A DNA stretch of 64,000 nucleotides, from positions 2,671,501-2,735,500 of the forward strand of contig NZ_CP071632.1 in NCBI RefSeq assembly GCF_017357385.1. Reading direction: 5' to 3'. The position numbers and the translations under genes are program-made. The stretch comes from Rhizobium sp. NZLR1. GTDB lineage: Bacteria; Pseudomonadota; Alphaproteobacteria; Rhizobiales; Rhizobiaceae. Under the pieces are notes generated by a model. It saw only the letters and a list, made by a program, of their open reading frames with translations, was not told the origin of the DNA and ran no database searches. Numbering within the stretch: position 1 is the first letter of the stretch; every line of letters begins with the position of its first letter. Positions 53,262 through 62,282 of this stretch are shown one piece after another.

Positions 53262-53876
53262 GTGCAGGCGGAACCGGTGCTAGTTGCGGGATTGATCGAG
53301 GTGTGCCGCGCGGCAATCGCGGAAAACAGCGATCACCTCTGCGCGCTTGATCGGGCCATCGGCGATGGCGACCACGGAACCAATATGCGGCGCGGCTGCG
53401 AAGCGGTGAGCGCCGAAGGCGAAAGCCTGTCCAGCCTGCCCTTCCCCGACGCAGTGGAAAAGATCGGCCTGACGCTGGTGATGAATGTCGGCGGTGCCGC
53501 CGGGCCGCTCTACGGCACGCTGCTGATGGAGATCGGCCGTGAGCTTCGCAAAAGCGAGGCGAAGGCCGATTTTTCGCTGGTGCTGAAGCAGGCGATCGAC
53601 GCGGTGGCAAGGCGCGGACGGGCGCATGCCGGCGACAAGACATTGCTCGACGTGCTCTATCCCGTGCATGCGGCACTCGCCCGCCGCTCACCGCTCGGCA
53701 CGATCGCCCGCAAGGCCGAACGTTCCGCCAGCCGCACGGCTGATATGAAGGCGATGCGCGGGCGCGCGGCCTATCTCGGCGACCGTTCGATCGGCCACGT
53801 CGATCCCGGCGCCTCGAGCTGCGCACTATTGACCACGGCGATCTGCCGTTATCTCGGGGAGCACCGTCCGGAATGA
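53262..53876 (+). CDS. dhaL: DhaL, ADP-binding subunit of PTS-type dihydroxyacetone kinase
   Basis: 204 aa from GTG 53262, 6 nt after AGGGAGG; the ATG at 53256 abuts that site and GTG 53232 lacks one. Motif AIGDGDHGTNM carries the aspartates that hold Mg-ADP. GRAHAGDKTLLDVLYP and the DPGASS-like end are typical. DhaM should rephosphorylate its bound ADP. Overlaps dhaM by 4 bp. Confidence 0.9.
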   Translation: MQAEPVLVAGLIEVCRAAIAENSDHLCALDRAIGDGDHGTNMRRGCEAVSAEGESLSSLPFPDAVEKIGLTLVMNVGGAAGPLYGTLLMEIGRELRKSEAKADFSLVLKQAIDAVARRGRAHAGDKTLLDVLYPVHAALARRSPLGTIARKAERSASRTADMKAMRGRAAYLGDRSIGHVDPGASSCALLTTAICRYLGEHRPE

Positions 53877-54271
53877 ATGGAAAGACCGCAAATGTGGGCA
53901 TCGTGATCGTCTCCCATTCGCCGCTTGTGGCACGGGGCATCGCCGACATGGTGCGGCAGATGGTCGGCGACTGCGTGCCGCTCTCCTGGTCGGGCGGCAA
54001 CGTCCATGGCGAGCTCGGCACCGATGCCGGCGGCATCCTCAGAGCGATCGAGGCCGCCTGGTCCGATGCCGGGGTTGCCGTCTTCGTCGATCTCGGCGGT
54101 GCCGAAACCAACAGCGAGATGGCGATCGAAATGCTGGGCCTTCCCCGCTCGGCCCTCGTCTCCATCTGCAACGCCCCGCTGGTCGAGGGCGCCGTCATCG
54201 CCGCCGCCGAGGCGTCGGGGGGCGCGTCACTGGCCAAGGTGGTCGCCACAGCCGAGGAACTATCGCCCTGA
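53873..54271 (+). CDS. dhaM: DhaM phosphotransferase subunit (EIIA-mannose fold)
   Basis: 132 aa with the phospho-His15 in IVIVSHSPLVARG and the FVDLGGAETNSEMA segment. This is the minimal single-domain DhaM; the HPr and EI domains that are fused to it in E. coli are here encoded as separate downstream genes. Stop overlaps the HPr ATG (TGATG). Confidence 0.9.
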   Translation: MNGKTANVGIVIVSHSPLVARGIADMVRQMVGDCVPLSWSGGNVHGELGTDAGGILRAIEAAWSDAGVAVFVDLGGAETNSEMAIEMLGLPRSALVSICNAPLVEGAVIAAAEASGGASLAKVVATAEELSP

Positions 54272-54627
54272 TGACGAGCGGATTGCGCATAGAGAAACAG
54301 GAGCCCGAGCGATTGCCCGAGCCATCTAAGGTGAATTGCCAGACGGAGGTCGAAGTCAAGCACGGTGTCGGGCTGCATGCCCGCCCCTCCGTCACCTTCA
54401 CGCGGCTTGCCAAGTCCTTCCCTTGCTCGATCGAGGTCGCGGTCAACGGCAGCGATGTCTGGCTGAACGGCAAGAGCATCATCAAGATCATGGGCGCGAG
54501 AATCCGCAAGGGGTCGATCCTCAGGATCCGCGCCGACGGCATTCTTGCAGAAGAGGCGATCCGCGCCCTGAAGGGACTCATCGAGCGCAATTTCGATGAG
54601 GAAAAGAAACATGGCCGGACCGCTTAG
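54271..54627 (+). CDS. HPr-type phosphocarrier protein
   Basis: 118 aa, with an N-terminal extension of about 22 residues relative to ordinary HPr. Active-site His36 in GVGLHARPSV; the Ser46-type regulatory region reads NGKSIIKIMG. Takes phosphate from the downstream enzyme I and passes it to DhaM. Overlaps the enzyme I gene by 17 bp. Confidence 0.9.
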   Translation: MTSGLRIEKQEPERLPEPSKVNCQTEVEVKHGVGLHARPSVTFTRLAKSFPCSIEVAVNGSDVWLNGKSIIKIMGARIRKGSILRIRADGILAEEAIRALKGLIERNFDEEKKHGRTA

Positions 54628-56188
54628 ACTGAAAGCGAAGAGCGCATCCCCGGGCATCGCATCCGGCCCGGCCTTTCTGGCCGAGCGGCCAGGCGCTCCC
54701 GCCGCGCCTCGGACCGCCGGCGGATACGCCGCGCTGGAAAAGGCGATCGACATCTCGATCGGCGAACTCGAGCGCCTTGCCGAGGGAGCCGACGCCGAAA
54801 GCCGCGATATCATCGATTTCCAGATCGAGGTGCTGCGCGATCCGACGATCGCGGAAGCGACCGGCGCCCGCATGGAAACCGACGCGAACGTCGTCTTTGC
54901 CTGGGTCGCCACCCTCGACGCCTATATCGGTGAACTCGAAGCGGCCGACGAGGAGCAGATGCGGGCGCGTGCCGTCGATATTCTCGACATCAAGAACCGC
55001 GTGCTCGGCGCGCTCGCCGGCACCCCGATCGCCGATTTCCCGTCCGGCTCCGTCTTTGTCGGCAAGGACATGGAGCCCAGCCGCTTTCTCGCCCATGACT
55101 GGTCGAACGGCGGCGGCATCGCGCTGTTTGCAGGCAGCACCGCCGGCCATGTCGCCCTGCTCGCCCGGGCGAAATCGGTGCCGATGGTGGTTGGCACGGG
55201 CCGCTTTTCGGCCGTGGACGGAGATCCTGTCAGCGTCGACGGAAACGCCGGTGCGGTCGTCCTGCAGGCGGGCAGCATGCTGATCCCGCCGCTCGCACCC
55301 GCACAAGCGCCTGCCGGCGACACACAAACCGCTGGCGGTGAGCTGCGCACGGCGGACGGCGTGCCGATCCTGCTCTCGATCAACATCAACGAGCCCGCCG
55401 AGATCGATGCGCTCGATCCGGCAACGGCGGGCGTCGGCCTGATGCGCTCGGAATTTTCAACTGCCTCGGTCGCCGATGCAGCCAACGAGGAGCGGCAGCT
55501 GGCAATCTATCGCCGCGTGCTGGAGCAGGCGGGCGAAAGGCCGGTGACGATCCGCATGCTCGATATCGGCGGCGACAAGCCGCTCGCTGGCCTCGAAGAC
55601 CTGCCGGCTCTCGCCTCGGGCTTGCGCGGCATCCGACTGCTGCTTGCCCAGCCGGAAATCGCCCGCGTCCAGGCACGCGCCCTGCTGCGCGCCGCCGTCT
55701 TCGGTAGGCTTTCGGTGATGCTGCCGATGGTGACCTTTCCCGACGAAATCGACAGGATGCGCGAGATATTCCGCGAGGAGGCCGAAAAGCTCGGCCGCCG
55801 TTCCCTGCTCCACCGCATGCCGCCGATCGGCATGATGGTGGAGGTGCCGGCGGCGGCATTGATGCTCGACACCTTCGGATCTGCGGCATTCTTCTCGTTC
55901 GGAACCAACGATCTCACCCAATATCTTGCCGCCTCCGCCCGAGAGGACGTCGACGCCGATGCCGGCAAGGCAGCACCCGCCGTGCTCCGGCTGATTGCCG
56001 AGGCGGTGAAGCTTGCCGCTGGCAAGCCGGTCAGCATCTGCGGCGACATGGCCGGCGATCCCAGCTATCTGCCTGCACTGCTCGCTGCCGGCCTCCGGCA
56101 TTTTTCCGTGGCGCCGGCCCGGCGTCCCGCGATAAGATCGGCGATCATCGGCCTCAATGCCGATGGCACAAGGGCAGCCGGAGAATAG
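54611..56188 (+). CDS. PEP-protein phosphotransferase (enzyme I)
   Basis: 525 aa from ATG 54611 (GAGGAAAAG upstream; ATG 54596 is possible). Phospho-His180 in GSTAGHVALLAR (the usual GGxTSHxAI with changes), PEP-binding barrel with RMLDIGGDKPL, GLRGIRLLL and SFGTNDLTQY, and the catalytic Cys477 in SICGDMAGD. Somewhat short for enzyme I. A dedicated phosphate donor for the DHA kinase relay. Confidence 0.92.
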   Translation: MAGPLRLKAKSASPGIASGPAFLAERPGAPAAPRTAGGYAALEKAIDISIGELERLAEGADAESRDIIDFQIEVLRDPTIAEATGARMETDANVVFAWVATLDAYIGELEAADEEQMRARAVDILDIKNRVLGALAGTPIADFPSGSVFVGKDMEPSRFLAHDWSNGGGIALFAGSTAGHVALLARAKSVPMVVGTGRFSAVDGDPVSVDGNAGAVVLQAGSMLIPPLAPAQAPAGDTQTAGGELRTADGVPILLSININEPAEIDALDPATAGVGLMRSEFSTASVADAANEERQLAIYRRVLEQAGERPVTIRMLDIGGDKPLAGLEDLPALASGLRGIRLLLAQPEIARVQARALLRAAVFGRLSVMLPMVTFPDEIDRMREIFREEAEKLGRRSLLHRMPPIGMMVEVPAAALMLDTFGSAAFFSFGTNDLTQYLAASAREDVDADAGKAAPAVLRLIAEAVKLAAGKPVSICGDMAGDPSYLPALLAAGLRHFSVAPARRPAIRSAIIGLNADGTRAAGE

Positions 56189-56189
56189 A

Positions 56190-56597
56190 ATGGCGCGCGA
56201 AGACACCGAAGACGCCATTATCGCCTACAAGTCCATTCTGGCGCAGATCATCGACAACAGGCCATCGGGCACGCGCCAGCGCCTGGCGACGGCGCTTGGA
56301 AAGCATCGCAGCTTCGTCACCCAGATCACCAGCCCGACCTATGCGACGCCGCTGCCGGCGCGCCATCTCGCGACGATCGTCCGCGTCTGCCACTTCAGCG
56401 CCACCGAACAGGAGCGCTTTCTCGAAGCCTATCAGGCCGCCCATCCCGGAAAGCTGCCGGATGTCGGCCACTCAGAGAAATTGCGGCACCTGTCGCTGAT
56501 GGTGCCTGATTTCGGTGACGACAGGAAAAACCGTCTTCTTGAAGAGGCGATCTCCGATCTGGTGCAGAAGATCGTCGCAATATCGGACGCGGAATGA
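56190..56597 (+). CDS. Small helix-turn-helix protein in the DHA/PTS operon
   Basis: 135 aa from MAREDTEDAIIAYKSIL (GGAG upstream), 1 bp after the enzyme I stop. Residues about 18-75 look like an XRE-type helix-turn-helix (RQRLATALGKHRSFVTQITS). C-terminal part is helical and acidic. May regulate the operon or sense the relay; I cannot name a family with certainty. Confidence 0.65.
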   Translation: MAREDTEDAIIAYKSILAQIIDNRPSGTRQRLATALGKHRSFVTQITSPTYATPLPARHLATIVRVCHFSATEQERFLEAYQAAHPGKLPDVGHSEKLRHLSLMVPDFGDDRKNRLLEEAISDLVQKIVAISDAE

Positions 56598-56645
56598 CGA
56601 GTGAGCCGCTTGACGTAACGTAATGCTTTTGGCCTTGGGGGCTTG

Positions 56646-57638
56646 ATGAAGAAGTTCATGAACACTGCGGAAACCATGGTCGCCGAAAGCGTCGAAGGCT
56701 TCGTGCGCGCCCATGAGGCCTTCGTGGTGTTCGGGGCCGAGCGCAGATGCATCCGCCGCCGCCATCTCACCCCTGGCAAGGTGGCGCTGATCTCCGGCGG
56801 CGGCGCCGGGCATGAACCGATGCATATCGGCTTCGTCGGCCACGGCATGCTGGATGCCGCCTGTGTCGGCCATATCTTCACCTCGCCGACGCCGAGCCAG
56901 ATCATTGCCGCCATCGAAGAGGTCGATACCGGCGCCGGCTGCCTGCTCGTGGTCAAGAATTACGACGGCGACCTGATGAATTTCGAAATGGCCATCGAGA
57001 TGGCAGGCGACCGCCATAACCTCGACATGGTCGTCGTCAGCGACGACATCGAGACGTCGAGAACCGGTGATGGCCGCGGCCGGCGCGGTGTTGCCGGCAC
57101 GCTCATCGTCGAAAAGATCCTTGGTGCTGCGGCCGAACGCGGCATGTCGCTCGCCGAGTTGAAACAGCTTGGCGAGGGGATGAACACACGCATCCGCTCG
57201 ATGGGTGTGGCGCTGAACGGCGTGACGGTGCCGCAGACCGAGCGCACGACGTTTACGCTCGGACCCGGCGAGATGGAAATGGGCGTCGGCATCCATGGCG
57301 AACCCGGCCATGCCCGGCAGCCCTTCGCTGCCTCCGACGCCATCATCGGCCATCTCTGCGAGACCATCTTTGGCGACATCTCAGTGACGCCGGACAGCAA
57401 AGCACTGCTGTTCGTCAATGGCCTCGGCGGCACGCCGCCTGCCGAACTCTACCTCGCCTATAATGGCGCCCGCCGTTTCATCGAGGAGAAAGCCATCCCG
57501 ATCGAGCGCTCACTGGTCGGAACCTACGTCACCTCGCTCGACATGCAGGGACTATCGATCACCCTCGCCTTGCTGACCGACGAGGAGATCGCGCTCTGGG
57601 ACGCGCCGGTGGCGACTGCAGCGCTGCATTGGCCATAA
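56646..57638 (+). CDS. dhaK: DhaK, substrate-binding subunit of PTS-type dihydroxyacetone kinase
   Basis: 330 aa from ATG 56646 (a TTG stands just before). GGGAGHEPMHIGFVGHGML and the substrate-linking His217 in GVGIHGEPGHARQ. Full-length stand-alone DhaK, partner for the DhaL-DhaM pair. Last gene of the array; the next gene is convergent 16 bp away. Confidence 0.92.
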   Translation: MKKFMNTAETMVAESVEGFVRAHEAFVVFGAERRCIRRRHLTPGKVALISGGGAGHEPMHIGFVGHGMLDAACVGHIFTSPTPSQIIAAIEEVDTGAGCLLVVKNYDGDLMNFEMAIEMAGDRHNLDMVVVSDDIETSRTGDGRGRRGVAGTLIVEKILGAAAERGMSLAELKQLGEGMNTRIRSMGVALNGVTVPQTERTTFTLGPGEMEMGVGIHGEPGHARQPFAASDAIIGHLCETIFGDISVTPDSKALLFVNGLGGTPPAELYLAYNGARRFIEEKAIPIERSLVGTYVTSLDMQGLSITLALLTDEEIALWDAPVATAALHWP

Positions 57639-57654
57639 GGGTGTACCACAGACG

Positions 57655-58383
57655 TCAGATGTAAAGCGCCGCCATCTTCCGCCAGGCCCCGGCGCGGTGG
57701 GCGCGGCCGTCCCAGACATGCAACTGATGGCGAATATTCTTTTCGCCGAGCAGCCGGCTGAGATAGCGGTTGTTATCGAGGAAGGGATCGGCATCGCCGA
57801 TGGTGAGAACGATGTCGCGCTCACGTAGCCTGTCGAGCCGCCAGTCGGAGCCGAGGCCGGGCAGGAAATGCGTCGGCGTGTGGAAATAGACGCTGTCATC
57901 GTAATAGCCGTCGAACAGGTCGCTAAAGGATTCTACCTTCATCGTGAGGTCGTAGCGTCCGGAAAAGGCGACGAGCTTGCAGAAGAGATGCGGATGGCGA
58001 AAGAAGAGGCTCGCCGCCTGGAAGGCGCCGAGGCTGCATCCATGCACGATGGTGCAGTCATGCGGGTTCTTCGCCGCCATCAGCGGCAGCACCTCGTTGA
58101 GGATATAATCCTCCAGTGCGACATGTCGGCGGATACGCTCGGCCGGATGGCGGTCAGAGCCATAAAGGCTCTCGGCGGCCAGTCCCTCGATGCAATAGAG
58201 TTGGAGTTGGCCGGCCTGCAGTTTGTCGGCTAGGCTTCCGACCAGGCCAAGCTGCTCATATTCCAGGAAGGTCCCTTCCCGCGTCGGAAACACCAGCACC
58301 TTGGCGCCGGCATGGCCGAAAACCAGCATCTCCATGTCTCGATGCAGACGCTGACTGTACCAGCGCAGGTATTCGCGGTTCAT
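57655..58383 (-). CDS. Esterase-family alpha/beta hydrolase
   Basis: 242 aa from MNREYLRWYSQRLHRDMEML. Serine nucleophile in VHGCSLGAFQAA (GxSxG as GCSLG); C-terminal His in WDGRAHRAGAWR region. Similar to small esterase-D/acyl-hydrolase proteins often called putative esterase. Its 5' part overlaps the upstream acetyl xylan esterase-like frame by 128 bp. Confidence 0.8.
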   Translation of the reverse strand: MNREYLRWYSQRLHRDMEMLVFGHAGAKVLVFPTREGTFLEYEQLGLVGSLADKLQAGQLQLYCIEGLAAESLYGSDRHPAERIRRHVALEDYILNEVLPLMAAKNPHDCTIVHGCSLGAFQAASLFFRHPHLFCKLVAFSGRYDLTMKVESFSDLFDGYYDDSVYFHTPTHFLPGLGSDWRLDRLRERDIVLTIGDADPFLDNNRYLSRLLGEKNIRHQLHVWDGRAHRAGAWRKMAALYI

Positions 58384-59338
58384 GGCACCTGAAGAACTGT
58401 CCGATCTTGTCGCGGAGAACCGCCTCTTGCTCAGCACTTCCAGGGTAGTCGAAATGCCCGGCGTCCAGGATGAAGATTTCATTAAATTTCGGTATCGAAT
58501 TGGCGACAGCGAACTGGCAGGGCGGCGCCACCGAAGGATCGAAAAGCGCCACTGCCGTCAGCATCGGCACCTCGATCCGCCGTGCTGCGGTCGCCGCATC
58601 GTAGAAGCTGAGCGTTTCGAGCACATTTCCATGCTCTGCCTGATATTCCTGCACCGATTGTGCGCTGCCGACGCTCGGCAGGTCGAGGCGCAGCGGCTGG
58701 TGCCCAAAACTCGGCAGCGCCAGATGGCCGCGATCGATGCGCTCGTCGTAGGCGATCGCTATTGCCCCGACGCCGCCGCCGAAGCTGATGCCGCTGTAGC
58801 CGATATTCCCCGAGAGCCAGGGATAGAGCGCGTCAAGCGTCGAGACGGCTAGCCAGATATCCTCGACGCAGCCGCCGATGATATAGGAGTCCAGCTTGTC
58901 GATATTGTACAGCACATGCCAGGACGGGTTTTCGGAAATCGGCGGATGGGCGCTGAGCGACAGCCCGCGGCAGCAGGGAAAGATCAATGCCGTTTCCTTG
59001 ACCGGTAGGTCGAAATCCGGATGATCCCGCCCGCCGTAACCGTGCCCGACGACAAGGCCGCGCCGCACCTGCCCCTGACGCGGCAAGATGAGCCAACCGC
59101 CGATCCGGAACGCATCCGTGGAGACATAGACGAGATCGAGCACATGCCAATCTGGATGGGTGATCTCGCTGCGGGAAAGCACTGGCTGCGGATCGACCGT
59201 CAACGCCTTGCGATAACGCCCCTCCCAGAAATCGTCGAAACCATCAGGCGCTTTGGGCGGCTTGACCGCAAGAAGCTCTTCGAGCTGCATGCCGTAGGTC
59301 GGATCGAAGGAGAATGGGTGGGTTGTGGGGATACTCAT
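58256..59338 (-). CDS. Acetyl xylan esterase / cephalosporin-C deacetylase-like protein, 3' end suspicious
   Basis: Start MSIPTTHPFSFDPTYG at 59338. AXE1-type hydrolase: nucleophile in GYSGISFGGGVG, C-terminal acid/base in FILDAGHFDYPGS. The coherent part ends at KIGQFFRC (about 58385). The remaining 42 residues, overlapping the next gene in another frame, are Arg/Ala-rich and do not look native. One missing base near 58384-58390 would place a TGA inside the next gene's ATGA, the usual coupling in this genome. Confidence 0.75.
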   Translation of the reverse strand: MSIPTTHPFSFDPTYGMQLEELLAVKPPKAPDGFDDFWEGRYRKALTVDPQPVLSRSEITHPDWHVLDLVYVSTDAFRIGGWLILPRQGQVRRGLVVGHGYGGRDHPDFDLPVKETALIFPCCRGLSLSAHPPISENPSWHVLYNIDKLDSYIIGGCVEDIWLAVSTLDALYPWLSGNIGYSGISFGGGVGAIAIAYDERIDRGHLALPSFGHQPLRLDLPSVGSAQSVQEYQAEHGNVLETLSFYDAATAARRIEVPMLTAVALFDPSVAPPCQFAVANSIPKFNEIFILDAGHFDYPGSAEQEAVLRDKIGQFFRCHEPRIPALVQSASASRHGDAGFRPCRRQGAGVSDAGRDLPGI

Positions 59339-59536
59339 CTGGACTTTGTCGCGTGAAAGCACCGGTCGCGCAAGACGATGTGACGGCTACTTTCCCACCC
59401 GCTCTCGCCAGCAGCGCTCATGCGCAGGCCAAAGGCCGGAGCCTCGAAGGGCGGGGGCGGGTGACGTGCACTACGACGGTGCATCCGCTATGCACAGAGT
59501 AACCGTCCCATAGACACCACCGCCCGGCGTCGGAAA

Positions 59537-60310
59537 TTACTGCCCGGCCGCCTCCAGGATCAGCTGGGTGATCTCGTCGGGATGGGAAATCAGCGAGAGG
59601 TGGCTGGCCTTCACCTCGACCGTCTTTGCCCCCATGCGCTTGGCCATGAAACGTTCGAGATCGGGATTGATCGTCCGGTCTTCGGTCGAGACGGCATACC
59701 AACTCGGCTTCGAACGCCAGGCGGCCTGCGTAGTCTTGCCGGTCAGCAGCGCCTTCTGGAATGGCTGCTGCACGGCATAAAGTACTTTCGCCCTCGCCTC
59801 CGGCAGGTCCCCGGCGAAATCGCGAAGGAAGGCCGCTTCGTTCAAGCGTCCCTCGTCGCCGTCGAAGACGATGCCGGCCGAAGCCGGCGGCGTCGGGAAG
59901 GTCTTCGCAAGCGCGGTATAATCCTCACCCGCATCCGGCGCCCGCGCAGCGACATAGACGAGCGCCGAAACGTTGGGATGAACGCCAGCCTCGGTGACCA
60001 TCATGCCGGAAAACGAATGCCCGACCAGAACCGTCGGGCCATCCTGCCGGTCGAGCACCCGCTTTACGGCGGCGACGGCGTCGGGCAACGTCGTCAGCGG
60101 GTTCTGTGCAGCCGTGGCGTTCAGTCCGGCAGCCTGCAGGCGCGCGATCACCTCGGTCCAACACGAGCCGTCGGCAAACAGCCCATGCACCAGCACGACA
60201 TTGCGCGCCTTCACCGGAGCCGATGTCGCGGCCATGCCGCGGCTGGAGAGAAGAGTGGCGGCGGCGCCGGCAACGAGGGCGGCCGAGAAAGTCCGTCTGT
60301 TCATCATCAT
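59537..60310 (-). CDS. Exported alpha/beta hydrolase with Tat-like signal
   Basis: 257 aa. N-terminus MMMNRRTFSAALVAGAAATL has a twin-arginine pattern. Hydrolase core with VLVHGLFADGSCW, nucleophile in LVGHSFSGMM and the C-terminal His in KASHLSLISHP. The family includes esterase/salicylate-binding-like hydrolases; substrate unknown. The 226 bp separating it from the O-methyltransferase-side genes upstream shows no signal. Confidence 0.82.
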   Translation of the reverse strand: MMMNRRTFSAALVAGAAATLLSSRGMAATSAPVKARNVVLVHGLFADGSCWTEVIARLQAAGLNATAAQNPLTTLPDAVAAVKRVLDRQDGPTVLVGHSFSGMMVTEAGVHPNVSALVYVAARAPDAGEDYTALAKTFPTPPASAGIVFDGDEGRLNEAAFLRDFAGDLPEARAKVLYAVQQPFQKALLTGKTTQAAWRSKPSWYAVSTEDRTINPDLERFMAKRMGAKTVEVKASHLSLISHPDEITQLILEAAGQ

Positions 60311-60500
60311 GATCCGGTTTCCTCACATGTTGAGACTGTCGAAGGGGCAAGAGCATGGGTTCGAGATCGGGGATCCGGACCCGGTGAAAATCGGTTAGTC
60401 GATAACACCGTGTCGGATCGCTCATCTGAGGCGCGAGGTCATCCGCCTCCCGGCATTCGACGCAGCCGGCCTGATCGCTAAAACCAACCTCGCCTCAACC

Positions 60501-61112
60501 TCAGTCGAAATGGCTGACCTCGAGCCCGTTGCCGACCGGCAGCAGCACACTTGATATGCCCGGCTTGGCGCGGATGGCTTCGCCGTAGCGTCCGACATCG
60601 TCGCCTCCCGGACGCAGCATATTGTCAGCGACGATGATCGCGCCCGGATTGAGTTTGGGATAGAAGGCCTCGAGGCAGGGAAGGTAGAGATCCTTCCAGA
60701 GATCCACAAGCACGAAGTCGATGCCCTGAGAAAGCGCGCCGATCATCTGGACTGCGTCCCCGACCTTGAATTCGACGTGGTCGGCAAGACCCGCCTTGAC
60801 GGCCATGTCGCGCGCATAAGCCGACTTGTAATCGTGCATTTCCATGGTGATCAGCCGGCCGCCGGAGGCACGCGCGGCGTCTGCCAGCCATATCCCTGAA
60901 TAGCCGAAGGAGGTGCCGAGTTCGAGAATGGTCGGCGCCCTGAGGCTCCTGGCGATGATATTGATGAACTGTCCGGTCTCTGGTCCGACCGCGCGCAGCC
61001 GCTGGTCCTGTCCGCCATCGCGACCGCCCGGAGGCAGCTCGCGCGGGCTGTTGTGCTCCGTCTCGATCATCGCGTGATAGATGCTGAGCACTTCCTCGAT
61101 CCTGCTGTCCAT
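60501..61112 (-). CDS. O-methyltransferase (SAM-dependent, catechol/caffeoyl-CoA type)
   Basis: 203 aa from MDSRIEEVLSIYHAM (61112). SAM-binding motif I ILELGTSFGYSGIWLA, then DFVLVDLWKDLYLPCLE with metal-binding acidic residues, and NMLRPGG. Methylates a small aromatic or related hydroxyl compound; substrate unknown. Divergent from the siderophore-interacting protein gene (267-bp gap, nothing specific seen). Confidence 0.85.
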   Translation of the reverse strand: MDSRIEEVLSIYHAMIETEHNSPRELPPGGRDGGQDQRLRAVGPETGQFINIIARSLRAPTILELGTSFGYSGIWLADAARASGGRLITMEMHDYKSAYARDMAVKAGLADHVEFKVGDAVQMIGALSQGIDFVLVDLWKDLYLPCLEAFYPKLNPGAIIVADNMLRPGGDDVGRYGEAIRAKPGISSVLLPVGNGLEVSHFD

Positions 61113-61379
61113 CGGGCCCGCCCTTCCGTCCTTGCGATTGATGGCCGACTTTGCCCGACCGAATTGGCTGCGAAAAGTTAAACTTCGGCAATCATCGGAT
61201 TTCGCAGCCGCCATGCGGTTGCACGCGCCGCCACCGTCGGCTACATCAAACCCGTCAATGGCCGGGTCACCCGGCCACGTAAGCGTTAACGTCACTCAAC
61301 GCGTATGATCGAACGGCTTTGCGGCTTCGATCTGCGCGACTGTGTCCTGCGGATCGAGTTTCAAAGCTCCTGAGGACAC

Positions 61380-62153
61380 ATGGACAACAATCAACCCAAA
61401 GACCAGACGTCGCCGGCCCCTGCCATCGAGCGGGTGCGCCACGACACGCCACGGCGCACGCTGACGGCCGAAAGCGTCGTCGATATCACCCCCGGCATGC
61501 GCCGCATCACGTTGACCGGCGACGATCTTGCCGATTTCATCAGCCTTGCGCCCGACGACCACATCAAGATTTTCGTACCGGCCGCCGATGGCGGAGAAGA
61601 GCGCCGTGACTACACGCCGCGCCGCTATGATAATGCCGGGCGGAAATTGACCATCGATTTCGCCTTGCACGAGGCAGGCCCGGTGACGCGGTGGGCGATC
61701 GGCGCCCGCCCCGGCGACAGGCTCGAAATCGGCGGGCCAAGAGGCTCCGCCGTGGTTTCCGCGAACGTCAAACGATGGCTGCTGATCGGCGACGAAACGG
61801 CGCTCCCGGCGATTGGCCGCCGGATCGAGGAGAGCCCCGCCGGAACTATCATCACCACAGTCGCAGCCGTCACCGGCCAGGTGGAAGAGCAGACCTTCGA
61901 CACGTCAGCCGAATTGCACGTCCACTGGGCGCACCGGCCTCTCTCCAAGGCAACCGATGCCGCAGCCCTGCTGAAACTGCTGGCCACGGTCGATATCCTG
62001 CCGGAAACTTTCATCTGGGTCGCGGCGGAAGCCTCGGTGACACGCAATATCCGCGCCTATCTGCTGACGGAAAGAAGCTACCCGCTCGGCTGGATCAAAG
62101 CGTCCGGTTATTGGGTGTTCGGCAAGGCTGATGCGACGGAAAAGTTCGCTTAA
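61380..62153 (+). CDS. Siderophore-interacting protein (ferric-siderophore reductase, ViuB type)
   Basis: 257 aa. FAD-binding domain with DYTPRRYD (RxYS-like), NADPH-domain with LIGDETALPAIGRRIEE, and C-terminal WVAAEASVTRNIRAYLL and GYWVFG. Releases iron from imported siderophores in the cytoplasm. No siderophore transporter is adjacent. Confidence 0.9.
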   Translation: MDNNQPKDQTSPAPAIERVRHDTPRRTLTAESVVDITPGMRRITLTGDDLADFISLAPDDHIKIFVPAADGGEERRDYTPRRYDNAGRKLTIDFALHEAGPVTRWAIGARPGDRLEIGGPRGSAVVSANVKRWLLIGDETALPAIGRRIEESPAGTIITTVAAVTGQVEEQTFDTSAELHVHWAHRPLSKATDAAALLKLLATVDILPETFIWVAAEASVTRNIRAYLLTERSYPLGWIKASGYWVFGKADATEKFA

Positions 62154-62282
62154 GCCGAAGAGCTCGACACTGGCCGCCGCTCCGGAAATCGGGGCGACGG
62201 CCGGATAAAACACCGTCTTTACCATTGCGATTTAATCGGATGCGATATATATAATTGATAAATATTGAAACAGGATAGGCCC

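Noticed and set aside
52294..54912. 872-codon minus-strand frame across the DhaK-DhaL, DhaL and DhaM genes
   Set aside because: Spans several strongly supported plus-strand genes; composition is Arg/Ser/Pro low-complexity.
59427..59466. Possible repeat (gcctcgaagggcgg region)
   Set aside because: Too decayed to define ends; mentioned only as a relative of the 35.4-kb repeat.
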